DNA of 5,453 nt from Gammaproteobacteria bacterium (GCA_011052255.1 DRJJ01000032.1:1-5453); one strand, 5' to 3'; shown: positions 1 through 5,392, numbered from the stretch's first letter. Made by a program: numbers and translations. Notes: generated by a model from the sequence alone, not told the origin.

Positions 1-1
1 G

Positions 2-268
2 ACTGACGGCATAAGAACTATTATCCGCTCTTATCCCGAGATTGAAAAAATCAACGAAGTACTAACCCTGCATATGGGGCCTGATTTTATCCTTCTGACC
101 CTGAGCGTAGACTTCAAGAATAACCTGCCCACAGGGGAGCTTGAAAGCATCATTGCAACAATGGATGTAACGATTAAAGAGACCTACCCGAGAATAAAAC
201 GTATCTTTATTGAAGCCGAGTCAGCCCAGCGACAAAAATCATCATACGCGGGCGCAACCGCCACCTGA
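2..268 (+). CDS. Cation diffusion facilitator transporter, C-terminal fragment
   Basis: The reading frame is open from the window edge and gives the last 88 residues of a protein whose start lies outside. These residues match the cytoplasmic C-terminal dimerisation domain of CDF (cation efflux) metal transporters: a helix (PEIEKINEVLTLHMGP), a beta strand (DFILLTLSVDF), a second helix (GELESIIATMDVTIKETYP) and a closing strand (IKRIFIEAES). CDF proteins exchange Zn, Fe, Co, Cd or Mn for protons across the inner membrane; the membrane helices and metal site that would show the substrate are not visible. An internal ATG at 74 is in the same frame but falls inside the conserved domain, so it is not the start. 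The last 15 or so residues (RQKSSYAGATAT) are a low-complexity tail. The family call rests on remembered domain patterns, not on a search. No functional link to the respiratory genes further right is evident. Confidence 0.85.
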   Translation, partial: TDGIRTIIRSYPEIEKINEVLTLHMGPDFILLTLSVDFKNNLPTGELESIIATMDVTIKETYPRIKRIFIEAESAQRQKSSYAGATAT

Positions 269-277
269 ACCCATAAT

Positions 278-304
278 CCAGGCCAGGGTCTTTATGGCCT
301 GGCC
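278..304 (+). terminator. Hairpin after the CDF transporter gene, possible terminator
   Basis: Ten bases after the transporter stop codon there are two overlapping perfect stems: CCAGGCCA (278-285) with TGGCCTGG (295-302), or GGCCAGG (281-287) with CCTGGCC (298-304). The stems are GC-rich, but the following bases (AACCAAAAC) contain no T run. It is therefore either a weak or factor-assisted terminator, or simply an mRNA 3'-end stabilising hairpin. Its place directly after a stop codon and before a new gene supports a role in ending transcription. Confidence 0.45.
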
Positions 305-403
305 AACCAAAACAAATTCATACGTAGTTCATCAAACCTTCATTTATTTGTAATATTCAGCGGCCATGCTGCCTGTCATGAAACCATGAACAGGAGAAAA
401 AAT

Positions 404-619
404 ATGTTTATACAATATCAGGAATCAAAGCATCATATACAGACTGAAAAACGGGTTGAATTTCTTAACAGCGAAATTCAGCTGTATCAGTCGCGCATAA
501 ATGGCATGGGCCTTGATGGTGACTGCGCCTATGAACGCGCATTAATCAAAGTCTATAATGATCTACTGGCACAACGCTGCCTTGAATTAAACAACATGCG
601 TACAGAACTGCCAGCATGA
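404..619 (+). CDS. Small unrecognised protein, probably helical
   Basis: I do not recognise this gene. The ATG at 404 is preceded by AGGAG (392-396) with a 7-base spacer, an ideal ribosome binding site, giving 71 residues starting MFIQYQESK. An in-frame ATG at 386 would add six residues (MNRRKN) but has no Shine-Dalgarno sequence and would place the AGGAG inside the gene, so 404 is preferred. The protein is soluble, charged and probably mostly alpha-helical: a first helix (about residues 14-32) with heptad-like hydrophobic spacing, a short loop (NGMGLDGDCAYE), and a second helix (about 45-66). There is no signal peptide or membrane segment. It has two cysteines (near residues 41 and 58). A weak -10 (TAATAT, 351-356) lies upstream without a convincing -35. 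The gene ends 7 bases before the convergent regulator stop, with no terminator between. Good RBS and clean open frame support a real gene; the function is unknown. Confidence 0.72.
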   Translation: MFIQYQESKHHIQTEKRVEFLNSEIQLYQSRINGMGLDGDCAYERALIKVYNDLLAQRCLELNNMRTELPA

Positions 620-626
620 AAACCGG

Positions 627-1316
627 CTATTCATCTACGATTGCCTTTAACCCTTCAATATCATGAAGGGTAATATGGCTGCCACGGACGGATAACATTT
701 TTCTGGCTGCAAGCTGCGACAGTATTCTCGAAAGCGTCTCCGGCTTGATAGACAAATGCGAGGCAATAATACTCTTGGGTGTATCAAGATGTATCTCAGA
801 TGATAATATTGCGCCATCAGGCAACTGATCTAGCAGATAGGTGACCAGACGATAGGTCGCCCCATGCAAGGTCAGGTTATTGATGTCATCAATACGCGCA
901 TGCAGACGCCGACTCATACCAGCTAATAGTTTAAAGCAGGTCTCAATGGATTCTTTAAGAATCTCCGAGAATACGCTTATATCAAAACTGTATAACTCAC
1001 TGCGAAATATTGCTTCAGCGTTAACAGGATAACGACCTTCTTCCATGAATAAAAGCGCCTCGGCAAATGTATCTCCTTCATGCATAACCTCAAGAACTTT
1101 TTCATTGCCGTCTTCCGAAACCCGAAACAGCTTTATATGACCTGTTTTGACATAAAAGAATCGTTCTGCCAACTGCTTATGCATAAAGACACTCTGATGG
1201 GCATCCAGATGAATGGTACATGCACTTTTAATGATCTGCTTTAACTGCCTGTCATTAAGTGACTCGAATAAATAAATCTGACGAACTTCGTTCAGGTTAA
1301 GCTGTTTTCCCGGCAT
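627..1316 (-). CDS. dnr: DNR-type CRP/FNR family transcriptional regulator
   Basis: This is a 229-residue CRP/FNR-family regulator of normal length. Residues 14-125 form the cyclic-nucleotide-binding-type beta barrel (motifs FFYVKTGHIKLFRVSEDG and GDTFAEALLFME), followed by a long dimerisation helix (about 126-155) and a winged helix-turn-helix (about 178-222). The recognition helix carries KPETLSRIL; its E193-x-x-S196-R197 pattern is the FNR/DNR signature for reading TTGAT half-sites. The N-terminal cysteine cluster of oxygen-sensing FNR is absent (only C33 and C127), so it does not bind a 4Fe-4S cluster that way. The best remembered match along its length is DNR of Pseudomonas, an NO-responsive haem-binding activator of denitrification genes. 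H187, which I recall as a haem ligand in P. aeruginosa DNR, is present at the same position (ASHLSIKPET). The start has AGGA (1326-1323) six bases upstream. A perfect cognate operator lies 62 bp upstream, indicating autoregulation. Assignment to DNR rather than another FNR subgroup is likely but not proved. Confidence 0.9.
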   Translation of the reverse strand: MPGKQLNLNEVRQIYLFESLNDRQLKQIIKSACTIHLDAHQSVFMHKQLAERFFYVKTGHIKLFRVSEDGNEKVLEVMHEGDTFAEALLFMEEGRYPVNAEAIFRSELYSFDISVFSEILKESIETCFKLLAGMSRRLHARIDDINNLTLHGATYRLVTYLLDQLPDGAILSSEIHLDTPKSIIASHLSIKPETLSRILSQLAARKMLSVRGSHITLHDIEGLKAIVDE

Positions 1317-1363
1317 AACAAATCCTGATTATTATATTGACCCGAAACGACGAGTGGTCTTTG

Positions 1364-1391
1364 ATAAAATATGACACTTGATATATATCAA
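1364..1391 (-). promoter_or_regulatory. Possible dnr promoter overlapped by the FNR/DNR box
   Basis: On the minus strand TTGATA (1391-1386, five of six matches to a -35) is followed after 16 bases by TTTTAT (1369-1364, four of six to a -10). Transcription would start near 1357 and give a leader of about 40 bases that includes the AGGA of dnr. The -35 is one half of the palindromic operator, so a bound regulator would block this promoter. A better -10 match (TATAAT, 1336-1331) exists closer to the gene but would start transcription within the ribosome binding site, which makes it less plausible. The promoter choice is tentative. Confidence 0.3.
1378..1391. promoter_or_regulatory. Perfect FNR/DNR operator
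   Basis: The sequence TTGATATATATCAA is a perfect 14-bp palindrome equal to the FNR consensus TTGAT-N4-ATCAA. It sits in the divergent region between a DNR-type regulator and a thioredoxin-like gene. Its centre (1384.5) is exactly 41.5 bp upstream of the start predicted for the plus-strand promoter, the standard position for class II activation. The regulator encoded alongside has the E-x-x-S-R recognition helix that reads this half-site. A further half-site TTGAT lies at 1361-1365. Confidence 0.9.
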
Positions 1392-1410
1392 AGCATAACA
1401 CAGTAACAAA

Positions 1411-1420
1411 TGGTATTAAT
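1411..1420 (+). promoter_or_regulatory. Extended -10 of the FNR/DNR-dependent thioredoxin-like gene promoter
   Basis: TGGTATTAAT is an extended -10 element (TG-N-TATTAA; hexamer 1414-1419 matches four of six consensus bases). Counting from it, transcription starts at about 1426, leaving a 30-base leader before the ATG at 1456. There is no consensus -35; instead the perfect FNR/DNR box is centred at -41.5, the usual layout for an activator-dependent class II promoter. Confidence 0.7.
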
Positions 1421-1455
1421 TATTCCGCTAAAGTTTTCTATCGAGTGAATACGGG

Positions 1456-1737
1456 ATGCAGCTCCAACTGATACTGACTGACAATTGCAGTTCATGTGCA
1501 CAAACCAGGAAACTCTGGGAAACGGTCTGCGATGAATTTCAGCTGGAATTAATCGTACTGAATCTTGATTCACCGGACGGAAAAAAACTGGCCAACACCA
1601 ATGCCCTGAAGACGTTTCCGGCCTTACTGGTAGAAGGTAGGGTAAGAATGGTAGGTTTACCCGGTGCTCAGAGCGCCAGAAAACTACTGGAAACCGAGAT
1701 CACGAAGCAAGCTTCTAAACCTGCAATAAATCCATAA
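1456..1737 (+). CDS. Small thioredoxin/glutaredoxin-like protein with CSSC motif
   Basis: A 93-residue protein with a thioredoxin-type fold signature. It begins with a strand (MQLQLILTD) leading directly into the dithiol motif C11-S-S-C14 at the start of a helix, then a second strand (ELIVLNLD, 31-38) and the conserved cis-proline region (TFPALLV, P55), with a C-terminal helix (about 71-84). It is close to a minimal thioredoxin fold, shorter than classical thioredoxin (about 105 residues), with CSSC instead of CGPC. There is no signal peptide, so it should act in the cytoplasm as a disulphide reductase or redox relay; its partner is unknown. C25 is an additional cysteine. The ATG at 1456 is the only plausible start after the in-frame stop at 1429; the ribosome binding site is weak (GAG at 1443-1445). 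It is monocistronic, transcribed divergently from dnr from a promoter with an ideal FNR/DNR box, which predicts anaerobic or NO induction. Confidence 0.85.
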   Translation: MQLQLILTDNCSSCAQTRKLWETVCDEFQLELIVLNLDSPDGKKLANTNALKTFPALLVEGRVRMVGLPGAQSARKLLETEITKQASKPAINP

Positions 1738-1747
1738 AGATTGTTAT

Positions 1748-1772
1748 GCCCGAACATAACCCTCCTTCGGGC
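1748..1772 (+). terminator. Hairpin between convergent genes, likely terminator
   Basis: GCCCGAA (1748-1754) and TTCGGGC (1766-1772) form a perfect 7-bp GC-rich stem with an 11-base loop, ten bases after the thioredoxin-like gene. It is followed on the plus strand by TTCATT, a poor T tract. It is placed to end transcription from the left and may also serve the convergent napC operon from the right. The rest of the gap to 1879 shows no supportable gene. Confidence 0.55.
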
Positions 1773-1879
1773 TTCATTATGAGCACCCCATACTTTCAGC
1801 ATCAGGTCGATCTCATTCTCCGGATCAAGGCCCTCCCATGATGGCCTGGCAGTTAGTCACTCAGAATACAGGCAAGCTG

Positions 1880-2554
1880 TCACCAACCATCCTCTGATCG
1901 TGCCATTCCCTTATGGCAGTCTCCGCACTGCCTGCCTTCCTGTTTGAATTGTTCATGAATCTTTCCATCGCTGTCAAAATCAGCCGGGATATGGTGTGCA
2001 ATACCCATATGGCAATCAATGCAGGTCTGATTCTCCTTGATTGACTTCAGGTGTTTTTCTTTTGCCAGTGCCGACTGCATATTCAGCTCCATATAATCAA
2101 AAGCATGGCAGTTACGACATTCTCTGGAGTCGGTTTTTTTCATGATCCGCCACACTCGTGATGCCAGATGTAATCGACGTTTCTTAAATTTTTCCGGCGT
2201 ATCTATCGTGCCTGCCAACTTGTGATAGAGCTCATTGGTTGCTGCAATTTTACGTGAGACCTTGTGTACCCAGTCACGAGGAACGTGACAGTCCGGGCAG
2301 GTTGCGCGCACACCGGTTGAATTTGCATAATGAATGGTTTCTTTATATTCAGAATATATATAATCCTTCATTTCATGGCAGGAGATACAGAAGGTTTCTG
2401 TATTAGTCACTTCCATGGCCGTGTTAAACCCGCCCCAGAAAATGATACCGGCCACAAAGACAACAATCATCACTGTATACGGGTGTTTTACCAGTAATGC
2501 ACGCATACCTATGCGGGTATAGTGTGGTTTTTTATTAGTCGGTTCTCTGTTCAT
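1880..2554 (-). CDS. napC: NapC/NirT family membrane-anchored multihaem cytochrome c, with a fifth CXXCH
   Basis: The 224-residue protein has one N-terminal membrane anchor (about residues 26-44) and then a periplasmic haem domain. Four CXXCH sites match NapC closely: CISCH (56-60, followed by E-M as in the first haem site of this family), CPDCH (86-90, in GVRATCPDCHVP), CRNCH (146-150) and CIDCH (178-182, in TCIDCHMGIAHH). NapC/NirT proteins oxidise membrane quinols and pass electrons to periplasmic reductases. Family members of about 200 residues end soon after the fourth haem; here about 42 residues follow, with a fifth site CGDCH (210-214) and a nearby H200 that could be a distal ligand. 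Five-haem members such as TorC are known, but there the fifth haem is in a much larger domain. It is the last gene of the operon, 35 bases after the napF-like gene. The ribosome binding site is weak (AGAAG, spacer 11). Its physiological partner is not identified by the window. Confidence 0.93.
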   Translation of the reverse strand: MNREPTNKKPHYTRIGMRALLVKHPYTVMIVVFVAGIIFWGGFNTAMEVTNTETFCISCHEMKDYIYSEYKETIHYANSTGVRATCPDCHVPRDWVHKVSRKIAATNELYHKLAGTIDTPEKFKKRRLHLASRVWRIMKKTDSRECRNCHAFDYMELNMQSALAKEKHLKSIKENQTCIDCHMGIAHHIPADFDSDGKIHEQFKQEGRQCGDCHKGMARSEDGW

Positions 2555-2589
2555 CTATCAGACATCTTCTGCTTGTTTATTCCGAAGAA

Positions 2590-3177
2590 TTATTTCGGGT
2601 TGACACTGTATAGCGATTTGACGCTTATTGCGGATGGCGTCACCACGCATACCTCTCTGCACATAGCACACCCGGTACAATGGCTGAAATTAATACTCGG
2701 TCGCTCTCTGTCCCAGACCAATGCACCTTCTACCTTGCATACCGATCCACAGGCACCACACTCGGGTCCACTATAGGGCAAACACGTTTCTGTATTAATG
2801 GTTATGTAAGCCAGTCGCGGCCATAGTTCAGCAGGCTTTTCTTCATCCGTTTCAGGAATTTTTAATGCATGCGGCTCACATGCCTGTACACATGGCCAGC
2901 CTTCACAGAGACGGCATCCCTTGTTCGATAGATCCAGCGCCGGTGTACTGACCACATCCGCACCCAGGCGTGCTGATAGCGGAAATATAATCTGCTCAGG
3001 ACAGGCCTCAATACAGGCATTACATCGAGTACAGGCCAGCAGGAAATCCAGCTCATCCAGTGCAAAAGGCGGGCGTATCCAGTGTGCCGCACGCGCTTCG
3101 ATTTTTTTATCCAGCTCCTTGACCACAACCTCGGTAGTCTTGCCCGCTGCGCGCCTGAAAAATGATCGTCTGTCCAT
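2590..3177 (-). CDS. napF: NapF-like protein with four 4Cys iron-sulphur motifs
   Basis: The protein is 195 residues from the ATG at 3177. A TTG at 3183, two codons upstream, would leave only about three bases after the GGG of the ribosome binding site, so the ATG is preferred. Sixteen cysteines form four groups: C49, C52, C55, C59; C88, C91, C96, C100; C132, C140, C143, C147; and C167, C170, C173, C177, fitting four 4Fe-4S clusters. The section WIRPPFALDELDFLLACTRC resembles E. coli NapF, and the third group with its C-x7-C-x2-C-x3-C spacing is typical of NapF/NapG. NapF is a cytoplasmic accessory ferredoxin of periplasmic nitrate reductase. The N-terminus MDRRSFFRRA looks like a Tat motif, but no hydrophobic stretch follows (TTEVVVKELDKKIEARAA is charged), so export is doubtful and cytoplasmic location is favoured. 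It follows the napH-like gene by 13 bases and probably exchanges electrons with that membrane protein. Confidence 0.88.
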   Translation of the reverse strand: MDRRSFFRRAAGKTTEVVVKELDKKIEARAAHWIRPPFALDELDFLLACTRCNACIEACPEQIIFPLSARLGADVVSTPALDLSNKGCRLCEGWPCVQACEPHALKIPETDEEKPAELWPRLAYITINTETCLPYSGPECGACGSVCKVEGALVWDRERPSINFSHCTGCAMCREVCVVTPSAISVKSLYSVNPK

Positions 3178-3190
3178 TAGCAATTACCCA

Positions 3191-4762
3191 TCACATTCTC
3201 ATAATCATGGGTTGCATCAGCAGCCAAAGATTGAATAGCGTTACACTGCTTAAAAAAAACAGCACGGGTATCGATATCATTCTCTGAATCAGGCTATCTG
3301 CACTTAATCGTGTAATACGTGAACGCATTATTCTTACAGCGAGCCAGAAACCAGCAAGCATCAAACCTGCCTGTAATGTAAAAATTACGTTTTCTGACAA
3401 TAGAGGATTCATGTGTCTGAAATGCGTTTCTGCGACCGATAATGGCAAGGTCCCCTGTCCTAACGGGTTAAAGATGACACCTGACAAGCCACGGCTTTCC
3501 CGTAGCAGATGATTAAGGTTATGGGCTATATGGTAAGTGAAAGCCAATGGCAGCATAGTAATGGCCAGCGATGAGAATAGACGTTTATATTCTGTGCTAT
3601 TACCAACAATACGATAGGCAATTTGTATCAAGCCAGCATACAGGGCAACTGGCACCAGCATACTGACAAACATACCAATACTGAAACTGGTCAGCAACTG
3701 ACCGGAATCATTGATAACAACTGCCAGACTACGCACCCATTGTTCCCAGAATGGCATCATGGTGATGCCATGAAAGCTGGTCAGACTTAGCAGGCCGAGT
3801 ATAAACCAGGCTGCATCCCAGTGCGGGCGTACATCACGAATCGCCTCGGTACCGGTCGGGCGCAGACGCCACGCAACATTCTGGTAGGGACAACTCTGGC
3901 TGCATGCACCACAGGAAGTACAGTAGGTGTTTTGTTTAATGCGGCCCATCACCAGATGCGTAGGACACGGCTCTATCTCATCGGTACCGTGATAGCACTC
4001 CAGCGTTTTACAATTCGCGCAAATATCGTAGTCGACTGGCCTGACGGCAACAGGTGACAATTCGGCATACATGCCTATGGTTCGGCCGATAGAACAAAAG
4101 TAACGACAAAACGCCTTGCGCTCGAAGATAGCCAGCGATGCCGTGGTCAATACCAGTATCAACATGGCCAACAGGGCGGTTGCATAGGGGTTGGTAGTAA
4201 TGCCTACCCCCAGCTCCAGCCATGTCAGCCCGACAAACATCCATAACGCCGGCCATATCGAACGCATCCATTTCGGTACACGAAGATTCATGCTGCTGCT
4301 GGCGTTACCACGCTTCCACCAGCGCCGGCGTACCAGCCAGGTAGCCAGTGCATCCCACGGGCAGATTGCGCACCAGGCCGACCCGGTAAAATAAACCGCT
4401 ATGATCAGTCCGGTCCACCACAGCGTCCAGGTCAGTACTGTGGCTGCATTGCGCTCCGGAACCGGCGTCCCAAACAAACCTGACACAATAATCATTATAA
4501 AAAAGCCAACCATTATCAAACGCAGGGCCAACTGTATCCACGGCTGACTAACGATAGCCCGTACCATGCTGCCCATACCGGGTAAATTTGCCAGGCTGAT
4601 CGTAGGTGTGGAATGTGCGTGATAACCGGGTGTACGCAATACCCATGCCGTCAGTAACAATACCGCCAGCAATACAGTCTCTACCCAGGCAGCTGGCAAG
4701 CCGGGATGCATCATCATGCCTCCAGGAGACTGGTATACAAACTGGTTTAACAACTCGGTCAT
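3191..4762 (-). CDS. NapH/NosR-like membrane polyferredoxin with long C-terminal membrane extension
   Basis: A 523-residue integral membrane protein with about ten predicted hydrophobic segments (near 27-43, 77-97, 110-128, 170-188, 194-213, 317-336, 360-382, 397-412, 460-478 and 497-518). Two cysteine pairs lie at membrane-helix ends, CAICP (131-135) and CRYFC (219-223), the counterparts of the CX3CP pairs of NapH, NosR and CcoG. A soluble loop then carries two cluster sites: C248, C251, C256, C266 and C281, C284, C287, C291 (CTSCGACSQSCP). This family moves electrons between the quinol pool or ferredoxins and periplasmic reductases, or assists oxidase assembly. NapH is roughly 290 residues; here about 210 extra residues after the ferredoxin loop form a second membrane domain, with H411, H414 and H418 (HIAHNLNH) at a helix end. 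The start at 4762 is two bases after the upstream stop, so translation is probably coupled; a second start at 4711 with a strong RBS is possible. It belongs to the family but cannot be assigned to a named gene. Confidence 0.85.
   Translation of the reverse strand: MTELLNQFVYQSPGGMMMHPGLPAAWVETVLLAVLLLTAWVLRTPGYHAHSTPTISLANLPGMGSMVRAIVSQPWIQLALRLIMVGFFIMIIVSGLFGTPVPERNAATVLTWTLWWTGLIIAVYFTGSAWCAICPWDALATWLVRRRWWKRGNASSSMNLRVPKWMRSIWPALWMFVGLTWLELGVGITTNPYATALLAMLILVLTTASLAIFERKAFCRYFCSIGRTIGMYAELSPVAVRPVDYDICANCKTLECYHGTDEIEPCPTHLVMGRIKQNTYCTSCGACSQSCPYQNVAWRLRPTGTEAIRDVRPHWDAAWFILGLLSLTSFHGITMMPFWEQWVRSLAVVINDSGQLLTSFSIGMFVSMLVPVALYAGLIQIAYRIVGNSTEYKRLFSSLAITMLPLAFTYHIAHNLNHLLRESRGLSGVIFNPLGQGTLPLSVAETHFRHMNPLLSENVIFTLQAGLMLAGFWLAVRIMRSRITRLSADSLIQRMISIPVLFFLSSVTLFNLWLLMQPMIMRM
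4719..4723 (-). promoter_or_regulatory. Internal Shine-Dalgarno that could set an alternative start
   Basis: GGAGG on the minus strand (4723-4719) is directly followed by C and three consecutive ATG codons (4717-4709), residues 16-18 of the napH-like protein. The third ATG (4711-4709) lies 7 bases from GGAGG, ideal spacing, and would give a 506-residue protein beginning MHPGLPAAW. The annotated start at 4762 has no clear ribosome binding site and depends on coupling with the upstream gene. Either start may be used. Confidence 0.5.
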
Positions 4763-4764
4763 GG

Positions 4765-5373
4765 TCAGGTCGATTCTTTACTTGATGATTTTCCAGCATG
4801 ATACTGACTGGCACGAATGCGCTGCAAACGACGGCGCTGGAAAATATTGACCCCGATCAACAACACCGCAAGTGAACCGACCGTCAACCCGATTGGACCA
4901 ACCGGAACCGGACTGCCAATGCGAACCGGAAAATCAACCTGGTAAGGCTCACCATCTGATTCAAATTCTGCGCGAACAATATAATTGCCAGCCTTATGAA
5001 AAGCAAACCCCTGTCGATAAACCCGGTCGTCGGGCGGTTGTGTGCCCAGCACTTCCTGTTCACTCCCAAACCAGCTGTCTTCACGTGCAGTGAATGTTAC
5101 TGAGCCGTCATATGATTCACCGTTATCAATACGTACCGCATACAGATTCACCCTGCCACGCTGCCCTGGTTTGGGAAATGCCGGAAAGGCCATCATGCTG
5201 ACATAATATTTACCAACCTGAGTCTCAATCTCCATACTGGGCGGGGTATTGGAATCTTCATTAAGACTGTAGGCAGGTCGGCCCAGCACGTGATGTGCAT
5301 ATGCAGGCAATGCCCAGGCTATCCCTATACTCAGAATAAAAAACCCGGCAATTTTTAAAATGACTTTTCCCAT
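4765..5373 (-). CDS. Periplasmic beta-rich protein with signal peptide and C-terminal membrane anchor
   Basis: A 202-residue protein with a typical Sec signal peptide (about 1-26, hydrophobic core IAGFFILSIGIAWAL, cleavage predicted after A24-Y25-A26). The exported part (27-155) is rich in beta strands and aromatic residues and looks like an immunoglobulin-like or FixH/CopC-like sandwich (strands near 55-63, 74-82, 90-95, 122-126, 130-137, 144-152). A hydrophobic segment (about 159-178) followed by RRRLQRIR anchors it with a short cytoplasmic tail. I do not recognise a named family with certainty. After cleavage the protein would begin with two histidines (HHVLGRPAYS), as some periplasmic copper proteins do. 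It precedes the napH-like gene by two bases, a FixH-FixG-like pairing that suggests a role in assembling or feeding a membrane or periplasmic metalloenzyme. The ribosome binding site is modest (AAGGG, about 12 bases upstream of the ATG). Confidence 0.8.
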   Translation of the reverse strand: MGKVILKIAGFFILSIGIAWALPAYAHHVLGRPAYSLNEDSNTPPSMEIETQVGKYYVSMMAFPAFPKPGQRGRVNLYAVRIDNGESYDGSVTFTAREDSWFGSEQEVLGTQPPDDRVYRQGFAFHKAGNYIVRAEFESDGEPYQVDFPVRIGSPVPVGPIGLTVGSLAVLLIGVNIFQRRRLQRIRASQYHAGKSSSKEST

Positions 5374-5392
5374 GCTGTTTAGTTACCCTTGC

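Noticed and set aside
386..403. Upstream ATG at 386 as start of the small helical gene
   Set aside because: No Shine-Dalgarno precedes it, while the AGGAG at 392-396 is ideally spaced for the ATG at 404.
1331..1336. Minus-strand TATAAT as the main dnr -10
   Set aside because: It is a perfect hexamer, but transcription would begin inside the AGGA ribosome binding site and no -35 is present; it would only be plausible as a class I activated promoter with a very short leader (box near -60).
1388..1573. Minus-strand 61-residue open frame opposite the start of the thioredoxin-like gene
   Set aside because: It covers the operator and promoter region, is antisense to a supported gene, and has no recognisable domain.
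1668..1802. Minus-strand open frame (about 44 codons) starting in the 1738-1879 gap and running antisense into the thioredoxin-like gene
   Set aside because: No suitable ribosome binding site for its ATG, it spans the likely terminator hairpin, and half of it is antisense to a convincing gene.
2921..3238. Plus-strand 105-residue open frame opposite the napF-like gene
   Set aside because: It is a shadow frame; the opposite strand encodes sixteen ordered cysteines, which cannot be accidental.
4548..4814. Minus-strand 88-residue open frame overlapping the napH-like start
   Set aside because: It overlaps two well-supported genes in another frame and has no membrane or motif pattern.
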